From positions 1,550,001 to 1,614,000 of the forward strand of contig JAOSJU010000001.1 in assembly GCA_027493945.1 (NCBI GenBank): a DNA stretch of 64,000 bases, written 5' to 3'. The position numbers and the translations under genes are program-made. Shown here piece after piece: positions 16,974 to 26,201 of this stretch. A model generated the notes under the pieces. That model searched no databases. It was given only the letters and a program-made list of their open reading frames with translations, and was not told where the DNA came from. The number at the start of each line of letters is the position of its first letter. Position 1 is the stretch's first letter. The DNA is from Burkholderiaceae bacterium. Its GTDB lineage: Bacteria > Pseudomonadota > Gammaproteobacteria > Burkholderiales > Burkholderiaceae_E.

Positions 16974-18511
16974 CGTCGCCTCATCCTCCTTGTGGATCGG
17001 CGTGAGGTCGGGCTTGGCGGTGGACGAGTCGTCGCCGGGGGCGTGGTCGCGATGGCAGGTTCGGCCCGGGCGACCGACGTTACGCCAAGCTTTGCCAGAT
17101 TGGCGCGCGCGGCCGTCAGCCGGGGTTGGGGAATCTGGCCAATGACGTGGGTCGGCACGGCAGACAGCTCGCCGACGACCGGCGAGCCGGTCACCCGCTC
17201 CAGATCCTCGGCGAAACGCACCCTGCTGTTCAGCGACTCGGCGAGCAGCGCCGAGATCACGCCGAGCAGCGCGCCGAAGACGACGCCGATCGACAGGTTC
17301 AGCGGAATGTTCGGCGACGACGGTAGCAGCGGCGTCGTGGCGGTCGAGACGAGCGCCACGTTGGCCTGGGTCGCCCGGCTCTCGAGCGAGGCCTGCGACA
17401 CGCGGGTGATCAGCGCATCGTAGGCGCGCTGCGCGGCGTCGACATCCTTTTGCATCACCGCAAGCTGCTCGCGGGCAGTCTTGTTCGCCAGCACAATCGC
17501 CCGCTGCCTCTCGAGCGCACCGCGGATCTCGGCCTCGCGGGCCGAATTGACCTGGAAGTTGCGCTCCAGGCTGCCGGTGATGTTGGCGGTCTCGACACCA
17601 AGACGTTGGGTCAGCGACTCGACCTCCTGGCGGATCCGGGCGATCTCGGGGTGCGCCTCGCCCAGCACGGCCGAGCGCTCGCGCAGGCGCGCCTCGGCGA
17701 TGGCGAGCTGGCCCTTGAGCGACTGAATAAGTGGATTGGCGAGCACCTCGGGCACGTCCGCCGTGCGACGGCCACCGACGACAGCCTCATGCTTGCGGCC
17801 AGCCTCGATCCGCGCGGCCTGAATCGCGGTGAGTTGCGCCGACAACTCCTGCAGCCGCATGTTCTCGACGTCGTCCTTTTCGTCGGTCGTCGCGATGCCC
17901 TTGCTGCGACGGAACTCGCTCAATTTGGCTTGAGCCCGAGCGAGCTCCTCGCGAACCTGCTTCGACTGCTCGGCGAAGAACTCACGCGTCTGGCGTGCCG
18001 GCTGGATGCGCATCTCCACGATCGTGTCGGTGTACGCTTGGACGAACTCATTGGCCACCGCCGCCACCGACCGGCGATCGTGCGACGCGTACGACACAAC
18101 CAGCAGATTGGTGTCCTTGGAGGGACGGACCTTCAGGTCCTTGAGCAACAGTCGCGCGAGCCCCAGACGGATCGCCTCGGGAGAGGAGTTGGCATTCGCC
18201 TCGTCAGCCAGCCGGTTCACCCAGTCGGACCGGTCGGCGAGCCCGAGGGTGTCGACCACCCGCAGCGCGACCCTCTCGCTGGTCATCAGCTCGACCTGGG
18301 TCGCGATGTAGGAAGTCAGCAAATGAGCCGGCAGGACCTGGCCAGCGATCGGATCGGGTGTCTTGACGTCGATAAGCATCTGCGCGGTCGCGGTATACCG
18401 CGGCGTCATCACCAAGGACGCGACGGTCACCAGCGCGATCACCGCGCCGAAAACGGTCCCGACCAGCAAGGAACGTGCACGCAGAACACCAAGGAACTGT
18501 CTGAAGTTCAT
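16838..18511 (-). pseudogene. epsF: EpsF-like chain-length determinant (Wzz/GNVR), frameshift near its 3' end
   Basis: The first 490 or so residues are a typical chain-length determinant. There is an N-terminal membrane segment (FGAVIALVTVASLVM), a Wzz domain (YTATAQMLIDVKTPDPIAG), long periplasmic coiled coils at residues 190-390, the GNVR-like segment and a second membrane segment (LSIGVVFGALLGVISALLAE). After ARAEPAIATTPP the protein becomes Arg/Pro/Ser-rich and reads over the start of epsG in the wrong frame. A shift in the C5 run near 17037 would instead give GDDSSTAKPDLTPIHKEDEA and run straight into epsG. So either the indel is an error and the two are fused, or epsF ends close to the epsG ribosome site. 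Controls polymer length at the inner membrane. Confidence 0.83.
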
Positions 18512-18790
18512 CTACGAGACTCCGAAGCGGTGGTCGCAACGCCGACGGCGCACGACTAGGGGATTATCTCCCGATTCCTTTCCTCGGCTCAGGGGATAAG
18601 TCACGCACTGCCGGTCTTCCGGCAGCCGCTCGACGACGATCCACGGCGGCTGGCGAAGAGGAGTCCGAAGGCCCCTTCCTCGAACCCCTCCCCCGGTGTG
18701 GGTCCGATGTCACATCGATGCATGAACCTGGATCCAGCAGTCAGCCCGGAGTGATGCAGGTCGGGCGTGGTGATGACCTGTCCAACGTTA
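18512..18790 (-). other. Upstream region of epsF, no gene seen
   Basis: About 280 bases between the epsF start and a transposase relic. No convincing reading frame, ribosome site or RNA gene. The native promoter of the epsF-to-glycosidase operon could lie here, but I cannot point to clear boxes. The original upstream neighbour may have been separated by the IS630 insertion. Confidence 0.4.
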
Positions 18791-18882
18791 CAGGATCTTC
18801 AATTCGTCGAAGTGGCTCACCAAATCGGCACGGCCCTGATACAGTTGGCCCAGCGTCACGATCTCATGCTCGAGGTCCGTCA

Positions 18883-18913
18883 CTAGTACACCGACACGTT
18901 AATTACGCAACAT
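18883..18913 (+). repeat. IS630 left terminal inverted repeat
   Basis: Begins CTAGTACACCGACACG and ends ACGCAACAT. It pairs with 20049-20079 at 26 of 31 positions. The TA of the outer CTAG is the expected target duplication. Confidence 0.88.
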
Positions 18914-20004
18914 AGTGACGCCCCAACCTACGATCGGCGTCTTGCCGTGTGAACGTCCATCGGATGGGCGTTCGTTCGCGGTTGCGCTGTCGCTGCCAAG
19001 CGTCCACCTCGCAGGCCAGGGCACCGCGTTCGCCGAAGCGGCGATCCGGGCACTGGCGGGTCAGCACGCCGATCTCGATCTCGGCCATGTTCAGCCAACT
19101 GGCGTGCTTGGGCGTGTAGTGAAACCGCACGCGCCGCAGAAGCCGCGAGGCGGCTGCTTTGCCCAGCACGTCCTCGAAGCTCTTTCGCATGTGGATGTTC
19201 AGGTTGTCGAGCACCGGTGGATGCAGCTTGCCGTGCGATAGACGTTGTCGATCAAGTGGCGGATGAACGCCACGAAGTCGGTCTTGCCGCGACGCTCGGT
19301 GACCGCCACGGTGCGTTGTCCGGCGTTCGGTTCGACGGCCACAAACAGATTGCAGGTGCCGCGGCGCACGTACTCGTAGTCTTCGCGAGCGGGCGCGCCG
19401 CACCGCATGGGCATGGGCGCTCGGCTGTGGGCCAGCACCTGCGTGCTCTTCTCGTCCACGCACACGACGGGCTGGTCGTCTCTGCGCGCCCTGGCATACA
19501 GCGCGAGCAGCCCATACATGCGCTTGCGGTACTGGGCGTCGAGCACACCCACGCACCACATCACCCGCCGCCAAGGCTTGAGCCAGTTTTTTTTAGAAGC
19601 CGGCGGATCGTCTCGCGGCTGATTCCTTCCAGGCCTGGCTCGGCGCGCGCCGCCTGTTCCAATCGCATCACCGTCCAGCGCTTGATTCCAGCGGGGGGTG
19701 CCGAGCACGCAAGCGCCGTGATCCGCGCTTCCGCGTTGGTGTCGTACCGATGTGGACGCCCAGGGCGCGGCGCATCGAACAGCGCCGCCCGCACCCCACC
19801 GGCCAGATACGCGCTGCGAGTGCGCCAGATCGCCGTCCGGTCGACCCCGAGCACGTCCATGATCACCGCCTGCGGCGTGTCGCGATCCAGCGCCGCGAGA
19901 ATGTGCGCCCGGTTCACCTCGCGGGCGTGGTGCAGCCCCTTGGAGCGCACCTCCTCGACCAACTGCCTGTCCTTGCTCGACAAACGCAACGGTATCGGGC
20001 GCAT
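18903..20004 (-). pseudogene. IS630 transposase, two reading-frame changes
   Basis: Frame 1 (ATG 20004) encodes the helix-turn-helix part: MRPIPLRLSSKDRQLVEEVR to ISRETIRRLLKK. At a run of eight A (minus strand, 19587-19594) a -1 shift joins KNWLKPWRRVMWCVGVLD and VVCVDEKSTQVLAH (first catalytic Asp). A-run slippage is a known way IS elements express a fused transposase, so this one may be programmed. A second break near 19220-19235 is needed to reach LHPPVLDNLNIHM (second Asp) and HYTPKHASWLNMAEIEIG (Glu). That one has no slippery site and probably inactivates the gene or is a sequencing error. Confidence 0.85.
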
Positions 20005-20048
20005 GCCAACCCCCGCTTGGGAGAGATAAACATGACGCCATTGTATTC

Positions 20049-20079
20049 ATGTTGCGTTATTTACGTGTTGCAGTACTAG
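20049..20079 (-). repeat. IS630 right terminal inverted repeat
   Basis: Reads ATGTTGCGTTATTTACG ... GTACTAG on the plus strand. A closely similar copy (24 of 31) is found alone at 676-706, next to another transposase N-terminus. Confidence 0.88.
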
Positions 20080-20108
20080 CACCACGGGCCGGGCCTGCTC
20101 CCAAGCCA

Positions 20109-21128
20109 TCAGTACAGACCTGCCGCCTTGGGCTTCCCCGCCCTGTCCGCTTCGGTCCATCCCAGGAAATCACGATAGGCGGACTCCAGTCCCTGGCGCA
20201 ACCGGGTCTTCGCCCGCCATCCGAGACGATGCATACGGCTCACATCGAGCAACTTCCTCGGAGTCCCGTCTGGCTTGGAAACGTCGAACACGACGCCCCC
20301 CGTGTATCCGACCACCTGGCCGACGGCCTCCGCAAGCTCGGCGATGGTCAAGTCCTCACCGACGCCGACATTGATCAAAGGCGGCTCGAACACACCGGTG
20401 GCATGCTCGTCCGCGCCCAGAAGCGAGCCAAACCTGTCGTCGGGCAGCGACATCAGGAACAGGCAAGCGTCAGCCAGATCGTCGCTATAGAGGAACTCAC
20501 GGCGCGGCCTGCCGGTTCCCCAGACCGAAACCGAGGGCGCACCGGTGATTTTCGCGTCATGAAACTTCCTGAGCAAGCCTGGAATGACGTGCGAGTTCTC
20601 AGGGTGGTAATTGTCTCCGGGGCCGTACAGGTTCGTCGGCATCACTGCCAGGAACCGGGTTCCATACTGGCGGTTGTAGCTCCAACAGAGTTCTATGCCC
20701 GCAATCTTGGCAAGCGCGTACGAGCGGTTCGTCGGCTCGAGGGACCCAGTGAGCAGATGCCTCTCCTGCAACGGCTGCGGAGCGTGCTTCGGATAGATGC
20801 ACGAAGAGCCGAGGAACAGAAGGCGTTGAACATTCGCCTTGAACGCGCCCGCGATGACGTTGCCCTGGATCGCCAAGTTGTCCTGCAAAAACTCGACCGG
20901 ATACCTGTAGTTCGCCATGATCCCGCCGACTCGCGCCGCAGCGAGAAAGACGTACTCGGGCCTCTCGGAATGCATGAAGTGCTCAGTTGCCGCTGAATCG
21001 CGCAAGTCGAGTTCGTCGGAACCTCGCAGCACCAGGTTGTCGAACCCACGGGCACGGAGTACACGAACGATCGCCGAGCCGACCAGACCCCGGTGCCCCG
21101 CGACATAGATCCTCGAGGCGGCTTTCAT
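20109..21128 (-). CDS. fcl: GDP-L-fucose synthase
   Basis: 339 residues of the extended short-chain dehydrogenase family. NADP-binding [15 protein letters not shown] at the N-terminus, then [20 protein letters not shown], catalytic Ser in [16 protein letters not shown], the Tyr-Lys pair in [19 protein letters not shown], and [20 protein letters not shown]. It epimerises and reduces GDP-4-keto-6-deoxymannose to GDP-L-fucose. The start overlaps the gmd stop (ATGA), so the two are coupled. Its presence implies fucose in the polymer. The IS630 element lies 30 bases beyond its stop. Confidence 0.95.
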   Translation of the reverse strand: MKAASRIYVAGHRGLVGSAIVRVLRARGFDNLVLRGSDELDLRDSAATEHFMHSERPEYVFLAAARVGGIMANYRYPVEFLQDNLAIQGNVIAGAFKANVQRLLFLGSSCIYPKHAPQPLQERHLLTGSLEPTNRSYALAKIAGIELCWSYNRQYGTRFLAVMPTNLYGPGDNYHPENSHVIPGLLRKFHDAKITGAPSVSVWGTGRPRREFLYSDDLADACLFLMSLPDDRFGSLLGADEHATGVFEPPLINVGVGEDLTIAELAEAVGQVVGYTGGVVFDVSKPDGTPRKLLDVSRMHRLGWRAKTRLRQGLESAYRDFLGWTEADRAGKPKAAGLY

Positions 21129-22207
21129 TCGTGGTATTGATAAACTGGGTACCCGTGGCGCCGGACGAGTTCATCGCGCTGCGCCGACTTCAGATCCTCG
21201 CGGACCATCTCGGAGACCAGCTCCTCGAACGAGGTTCTGGGCACCCAGCCAAGTCGTTCTCGCGCCTTCGTGGGATCGCCGAGAAGGGTTTCGACCTCTG
21301 TCGGACGGAAATACCGTGGATCCACCTCGACCAGACAGTGCCCCTGCTGGTCGTAGCCCTTTTCTTCGACGCCCTGCCCCCGCCACTCGAAGGTGATGCC
21401 GAGCTCGCGGCCCGCGGTCGTTACGAAATCGCGAACCGAGTACTGGTATCCCGTGGCGATGACAAAGTCTTCCGGCTGTGCTTGCTGGAGCATCAGCCAC
21501 TGCATTTCCACATAGTCCCTGGCGTGTCCCCAGTCACGCTTCGCATCGAGATTGCCGAGGTAGAGCCTGTCCTGCAGACCCAGCTTGATTCGCGCCAGCG
21601 CGCGCGTGATCTTCCTCGTGACGAAAGTCTCCCCTCGCACCGGGGATTCATGGTTGAAGAGGATGCCGTTGCACCCATAGATGCCGTAAGCCTCTCGGTA
21701 GTTGACGGTGATCCAGTAGGCGTACAGCTTCGCAACCGCGTAGGGGCTGCGTGGATAGAAAGGCGTCGTCTCCTTCTGCGGGATCTCTTGCACCTTGCCA
21801 TAGAGTTCGGATGTGGATGCCTGGTAAAACCGCGTGTTGTCGACGAGACCGAGGATGCGGATCGCCTCGAGGATCCTGAGGGTGCCGAGTGCGTCCGCAT
21901 TCGCGGTGTACTCGGGCGATTCGAAGGAGACTGCAACATGGCTCTGTGCGGCGAGGTTGTAGATCTCGTCCGGCCGCACCTGCTGAACAATCCGGATCAG
22001 GTTTGTCGAGTCCGTGAGATCGCCGTAGTGCAATATCATCTTGCGATCAGGCGCGTGTGGATCCTGGTAGAGATGATCGATGCGAGCGGTGTTGAACATC
22101 GACGCTCGCCGCTTGACGCCGTGAACCTCATAGCCTTTGCCGAGCAGGAACTCCGCCAGATAGGCGCCGTCCTGCCCGGTGATGCCGGTTATCAGTGCTT
22201 TCTTCAT
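21125..22207 (-). CDS. gmd: GDP-mannose 4,6-dehydratase
   Basis: 360 residues from the ATG at 22207; an in-frame extension upstream is not homologous. NADP site [54 protein letters not shown], and the active-site Tyr-Lys in [19 protein letters not shown]. It converts GDP-mannose to GDP-4-keto-6-deoxymannose, the substrate of the coupled Fcl. Together they supply GDP-L-fucose to the local glycosyltransferases. No gene for making GDP-mannose is in the window, so that must come from elsewhere. Confidence 0.95.
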   Translation of the reverse strand: MKKALITGITGQDGAYLAEFLLGKGYEVHGVKRRASMFNTARIDHLYQDPHAPDRKMILHYGDLTDSTNLIRIVQQVRPDEIYNLAAQSHVAVSFESPEYTANADALGTLRILEAIRILGLVDNTRFYQASTSELYGKVQEIPQKETTPFYPRSPYAVAKLYAYWITVNYREAYGIYGCNGILFNHESPVRGETFVTRKITRALARIKLGLQDRLYLGNLDAKRDWGHARDYVEMQWLMLQQAQPEDFVIATGYQYSVRDFVTTAGRELGITFEWRGQGVEEKGYDQQGHCLVEVDPRYFRPTEVETLLGDPTKARERLGWVPRTSFEELVSEMVREDLKSAQRDELVRRHGYPVYQYHE

Positions 22208-22410
22208 GGTGTGAACAGTTCCGGGACGAGACGGCAGCATAGGCCAAAGAGGCCTGTGGGCGTTGATGGAGTTAACAGCCGGCGGCATATCGTGGACGCA
22301 TGGCTACCAGAGCGCTTCCTGCCAGGACCGTGTGTTGTCTCCCACGCTCTTTCGCGATCCACCAGTTCTCCATCGCGTATCGATCCCCGCGCAAGTGCAC
22401 TAGGCGGTGG

Positions 22411-22611
22411 CCGAACGCGGAGGACTCGGGAGGAAGAATCGCCTGCGCGCTGCGCCAAGCCGAAGCGGACACGCCGGCAGCCGACGTTTGCCGCGGGGTG
22501 GGAATCTCGGGGCGACCTTCCATGTGGAGAGACGTACGCCAGGCTGGGCGTATGCTCGGACGGCTGAAGCTGCTCAAAGCGGAGAGCGCGCGCCTGAAGC
22601 GCCTCGTGGTC
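22411..22611 (+). mobile_element. Relic of an IS3-family OrfA
   Basis: The plus strand reads RIACALRQAEADTPAADVCR, then GVGIS, WRDVRQAGRMLGRLKLLKAE and SARLKRLV. This is the helix-turn-helix and leucine-zipper pattern of IS3-family OrfA proteins (RIAxALRQAE...VCRxxGVS...RRLKxLExENxRLKRLV). It has no start of its own, a damaged middle and no OrfB, so it is a fragment. The remaining sequence between gmd and the transferase gene (22210-22410) shows nothing recognisable. Confidence 0.65.
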
Positions 22612-22613
22612 CA

Positions 22614-23549
22614 TCACTTCTTGTTCGAGAGGGCATTGCGCTCGTTTCGCGGGAGATCGGATTCAATCGACGTGCCAGGAGATTTGCGCGGCCACGATCG
22701 TCCCAAACCGGCAAGCTGCATCACAGCGTGGGCCATGAACCTGGTGTTATAAGTGAGATAGCGGCGCCACAGGCGCCTCGGCTCCTGTCCCAGCCGGAAG
22801 AGCCACTCCAACCCAATGGAACGCATCCACGTCGGTGCCCGCCTCACTATGCCTGCATGAAAATCGAAGGCTGCGCCCACACCAACCATGACCGCGCGCA
22901 CGTGCCCGCGGTGCTCCCGCATCCATCGCTCTTGCCGAGGGCATCCAAGGCCGACGAAGACCAGCCCCGCCCCCGATGCGTTGATGGCCCGGACAACAGC
23001 TCTGTCTTCCTCGGTGTTCAGGGGCCGAAAGGGGGGCGAATGAGTTCCGGCGATTCGCAGTTCCGGGAAGGCAGCCCGCAACTTCTCGCAAAGCCTGGCG
23101 AGGGTGTCCTCGGTGCTGCCGTACAGGAAGATCGAATCGCCCCGACGTGCTGCTTCGGCGCAATATCGCCACATCAGTTCCGGGCCATCGATGCGTGCCT
23201 GCCCCTTCGCTCCCGGGCAACGCAACATCCAGACAACCGGCATCCCGTCGGGCGTAGCCATGTCGGACTCGGCGAGAACCTGGCGGAACCCTGAATCCTC
23301 ACGCGCCAACGCGAGAGAATGTGCATTGACGATGCACACGACCTTCGAATCCCTGCGTGCAGACCACTCGCGGAGGGTCCCCAGGGCCTGATCCCAAGAC
23401 AGCGCGTCGATCGGGACACCGATGACGTCTCGACGCACCCGGCCCCGCGTACGCGACAGCGTGTCCTCCTGCGGTGCTGCGCTGGCCGGCACGCCATGCG
23501 TGACCATCTCTCCCTGCACGTCGCTCGCTTTCACTTTTACAGCACGCAT
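22614..23549 (-). CDS. WecG/TagA/CpsF-family glycosyltransferase
   Basis: About 311 residues. The start is uncertain: the ATG at 23549 has GGCGGA seven bases upstream, while 23507 and 23645 are alternatives. The family signatures are all present: IGVPIDALSW, VCIVNAHSLALARED, ATPDGMPVVWMLR, FLYGSTEDTLARL, GLVFVGLGCPRQERWMREH, GVGAAFDFHAGIVRRAPTWM and GLEWLFRLGQEPRRLWRRYL. Members transfer a sugar (N-acetylmannosaminuronate, N-acetylmannosamine or glucuronic acid type) to a lipid-linked acceptor as an early step of repeat-unit assembly. It sits between epsE and gmd in the minus-strand EPS gene set, next to an IS3 fragment. Confidence 0.9.
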   Translation of the reverse strand: MRAVKVKASDVQGEMVTHGVPASAAPQEDTLSRTRGRVRRDVIGVPIDALSWDQALGTLREWSARRDSKVVCIVNAHSLALAREDSGFRQVLAESDMATPDGMPVVWMLRCPGAKGQARIDGPELMWRYCAEAARRGDSIFLYGSTEDTLARLCEKLRAAFPELRIAGTHSPPFRPLNTEEDRAVVRAINASGAGLVFVGLGCPRQERWMREHRGHVRAVMVGVGAAFDFHAGIVRRAPTWMRSIGLEWLFRLGQEPRRLWRRYLTYNTRFMAHAVMQLAGLGRSWPRKSPGTSIESDLPRNERNALSNKK

Positions 23550-23751
23550 TCGATGGTCCGCCTGGGCACGCCTCCCGGCCTGCGCTCGGTGACACACGCG
23601 AGCAACCGCCAGGCCTCCTTGCGGATTCTCGACCTGAGAAGGCATGTGCCGCCAGTCATCGTAGTGACGCAGAGCAGGATCACGATCGTGAGCCGCACGT
23701 TAGAAATCTCCAAGGCATCTGGGAGGGCAATCTCCGCGACCGGCCCGGGAC

Positions 23752-24564
23752 TCAGAACACGCTCTCGCGAACGAAGATCAGGTCGTCGGGCTTGATGAGA
23801 TCGTCGAGCTTCGGCTCGAGCACCTGCACCGTGTTGCCACCGAAGCGGCGGTGCACGCGCACGCCCTTGTCGGTGCCGCGCAAGGTCAGGCCGCCGCCCT
23901 TCGCGATCGCCTGCGCGACCGTGATGCCGCGGTCGAGCGGATACATGCCGGGGCGCTGAACCTGGCCGTAAACGTAGAACTGCGGGGCACGGTCCACGAA
24001 GATCACGTCGCCGGCCGCCAGGGGCACGTCGCGCGAAAGGTCGCCGACCGTAAACATCTCGACCAGGTCGATCTCCATCCGCTGCATGCGACCTCCGCGC
24101 ATCGTCATGAGGATCACCTGGTCGGCACCGGTCGGCGTGACGCCGCCGGCCATCGACAGCACCTCGGACAGGCGCATTCCGGTCGTCTCGAGCGCATATC
24201 TTCCGGGCTTGGCGACGTTGCCCAGCACCGACACCTGCTGGCTCCGGAACTGGGTGACGTTCAGCGTGACCTGCGGGTTCTTCAGGAAGTTGCCGTCGGT
24301 GAGGCGCTTGGCGATGAGCCGCTCGACGTCGGTCGGCGACAGCCCGCCGATGCGGATCACTCCGATCAGGGGGAAGGAGATCACGCCGTTCTCGGAGACG
24401 CGCGCCTCGACCGTCAGGTCGGGCTGCTGGAAGACCTGGATGCGGACGACGTCGCCGGGCCCGAGCCGGTAATCGACGCGGCTGTCGACCTGCGCCTGCG
24501 CCAGCGCGGTGAACAGCAGGGCCAGCAACATCAGCAGGACGCGGAGCAGCGATTTGACGGACAT
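23752..24564 (-). CDS. epsE: EpsE-like polysaccharide export protein (Wza family)
   Basis: 270 residues from the ATG at 24564. The signal peptide ends at ALAQA-Q. It has the poly_export domain DYRLGPGDVVRIQVFQQPDL, VSENGVISFPLIGVIRIGGL, QQVSVLGNVAKPGRYALE and two SLBB domains (FYVYGQVQRPGMYPLDRG). It should form the outer-membrane/periplasmic export channel for the polymer, working with the EpsF/EpsG inner-membrane proteins. There is no lipobox Cys, unlike Wza. It follows epsL in the same direction. Confidence 0.92.
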   Translation of the reverse strand: MSVKSLLRVLLMLLALLFTALAQAQVDSRVDYRLGPGDVVRIQVFQQPDLTVEARVSENGVISFPLIGVIRIGGLSPTDVERLIAKRLTDGNFLKNPQVTLNVTQFRSQQVSVLGNVAKPGRYALETTGMRLSEVLSMAGGVTPTGADQVILMTMRGGRMQRMEIDLVEMFTVGDLSRDVPLAAGDVIFVDRAPQFYVYGQVQRPGMYPLDRGITVAQAIAKGGGLTLRGTDKGVRVHRRFGGNTVQVLEPKLDDLIKPDDLIFVRESVF

Positions 24565-24705
24565 GGGTCTAGCGGCCCGACGAGATTGCAATACGGCGCA
24601 TGATAGCGGCACCGGCGCACCCTGCTCGTGACCAAATGCTCGGAGCACGGCTGCCGCCGGTTCGCCCTCTCGCCCCGGCGGCCGGTCGCGACGCTGGGCC
24701 GGCGA

Positions 24706-26007
24706 TCAGAAGCTCGCCAGGACGCTGGCCGACACCACGTTGTCGTCGTACTCGACGCTGGAGACGTTGGAGGTGCGGCTGGTGCGCCGGGCATCGAGGT
24801 TCACCCGGATGGTGCGCGAGTATTCGTAGCCGAGGCCGATCCCGAAGATGTTGATGTCGTCCTTGCGCGCCGACCCCGCGGTGATCGAAGGGTCGCCCTC
24901 GTACGAGGCACGCATCCGCGACACGAGCCCGTTCAGCACGATCTTGCCGCTCAGCCGGTAACTGGGCCGCAGCCTGAGCGTTGTCTGGTCGACGTAGCTC
25001 GCGGTGAGCAGTTCTTCCGACTGGATGTCTCGGATCAGTTCGGCGCGCATCGTGAACAAGCCGGTCGGGCGCCACTCGACGTTCAGCCCGGCGGTCGGTC
25101 CGCTGAAGTCGCGCTGCGGCACATGATCGAACCTGCGCTTCGTGAGGCCGACCTGCCCGCCGATCCTGCTGTCGTCGGACGGGCGGACCTGCAGGCGCGC
25201 GAGGATCGCGTCCTGCGTGAACTGGTTGTCGATCGCGCCGGGCAGCACGTTGCCGAAGGTGTCGAAAACCTGCCGGTTGGGGTAGTCGCCGTTGGTATGA
25301 CGCCACACCAGGTCGACGGTGCGGGCGTCGGCGCGCGAAAAACGCAGCCCCGCTTCGGCGCTGAAGAACCGATAGTCGGCCGCCTGCACGCCGCTGTAGG
25401 AGTTGTCGAGGGTCTCGGTGTCCGCGCCGACGAAGACCGCGAGATCCGGCGTCAGCCGCATGCCGGCGCTGCCGTAGACCCTGGCGCGCCGTTCGATGTT
25501 TTCGCGGTCGATGTAGTAGTTGCCGAAGGGCGTGGAGGCGCGCGTGAGACGAACGCCCAGGGTGCCGAAATACGGCCGGCCGATCGACCAGTCCCAGTGC
25601 CCGCCGGCGGAATAGCCGATGTGATCGAAGCGCGAATACTCCAGCATCTTCACCGGCAGCACCGATGCGTCGAGCCGGAACCGCTGCAGGCTGACCTGTC
25701 GGTCGAAGGTGACGCCGGCCAGCGCCCGCAGTGCCGTGTCTCCCCGTTTCGACTTTCCGTAGACCCCCGACGGGCTGACGCCGTCGGGCAACGCGAACAG
25801 GTTGCTGTGCCACTCGAACTCGGCCCCGGCGTGCAGCTGCAGCACGTCGCGGTCCTGGCTGAAAATCTCGAGAGGCGCGATACCGTAGGGCGTGTACCAC
25901 GGCTGGGCGAGTGCGCTCAACGGACTCTGTGCCTGCGCGAGCACAGGCGCGAGCGGCAGCAGGGCGGTCGCCAGACAGCGCGCCAGGGGTTTGCCGGAAA
26001 TCAACAT
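24706..26007 (-). CDS. epsL: EpsL-type outer-membrane beta-barrel of exopolysaccharide synthesis
   Basis: 433 residues from the ATG at 26007, chosen because AAGGGA lies just upstream and the product then opens with a signal peptide ending LAQAQ. The mature part is built of alternating polar/aromatic strands (LQLHAGAEFEWHSNLFALPD, TAGLNVEWRPTGLFTMRAEL, FGIGLGYEYSRTIRVNLDAR) and ends in ASVLASF with a C-terminal Phe, the hallmark of an outer-membrane barrel. This is the layout of EpsL proteins found in exosortase/EpsE-type EPS loci of betaproteobacteria. The exact role is unknown; export or assembly at the outer membrane is likely. No exosortase gene is in the window. Confidence 0.85.
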   Translation of the reverse strand: MLISGKPLARCLATALLPLAPVLAQAQSPLSALAQPWYTPYGIAPLEIFSQDRDVLQLHAGAEFEWHSNLFALPDGVSPSGVYGKSKRGDTALRALAGVTFDRQVSLQRFRLDASVLPVKMLEYSRFDHIGYSAGGHWDWSIGRPYFGTLGVRLTRASTPFGNYYIDRENIERRARVYGSAGMRLTPDLAVFVGADTETLDNSYSGVQAADYRFFSAEAGLRFSRADARTVDLVWRHTNGDYPNRQVFDTFGNVLPGAIDNQFTQDAILARLQVRPSDDSRIGGQVGLTKRRFDHVPQRDFSGPTAGLNVEWRPTGLFTMRAELIRDIQSEELLTASYVDQTTLRLRPSYRLSGKIVLNGLVSRMRASYEGDPSITAGSARKDDINIFGIGLGYEYSRTIRVNLDARRTSRTSNVSSVEYDDNVVSASVLASF

Positions 26008-26201
26008 ATCGATCCCTTCGAGAAATATTGCCTTCCGCTGCCTCGCCTGACCCCGCATCATCGAAGCGTCAACACCCGTTGTCAGGCTGTGGGGCGCGTT
26101 TCACCAACCGGAATGCCCCCCGCGACGGGGGCTAGGTTAGCAGCATCGAAAGACTTTTTCCATCCGCGACCGTGCCAAGATGCCGGCTGTCAATTAACGC
26201 G

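Larger units (their letters stand above)
18883..20079. mobile_element. IS630-family insertion sequence
   Basis: About 1.2 kb bounded by imperfect 31-base terminal inverted repeats (18883-18913 and 20049-20079; 26 of 31 positions match, both with ATGTTGCGT at the inner end and GTACTAG at the outer end). Each end finishes in CTAG, and IS630 elements are known to insert at CTAG and duplicate TA. Flanks joined as ...CACTAGCACC restore an older transposase frame. The element carries one transposase in two overlapping frames plus a further break. It lies between the GDP-fucose genes and epsF and cuts the minus-strand EPS operon in two. Confidence 0.92.
18791..20105 (-). pseudogene. Relic of an IS1380/IS4-like DDE transposase, split by the IS630 copy
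   Basis: Reading the minus strand from the right flank of the IS630 element (about 20080-20105) and joining it to the left flank (18791-18882) gives one continuous peptide, RPVVLVTDLEHEIVTLGQLY, followed by QGRADLVSHFDELKI. This matches the conserved region of DDE transposases of the type VVLVTNLxHExLxLAQLYRDRAD...FDELKNQWGWGG. The reading frame continues across the junction only if the IS630 element is removed with its TA duplication. That proves the order of events: the older element decayed and IS630 inserted into it. Confidence 0.7.

Noticed and set aside
22210..22410. Possible gene between gmd and the IS3 relic on either strand
   Set aside because: Short frames exist, but none has a ribosome site, a recognisable motif or plausible composition.
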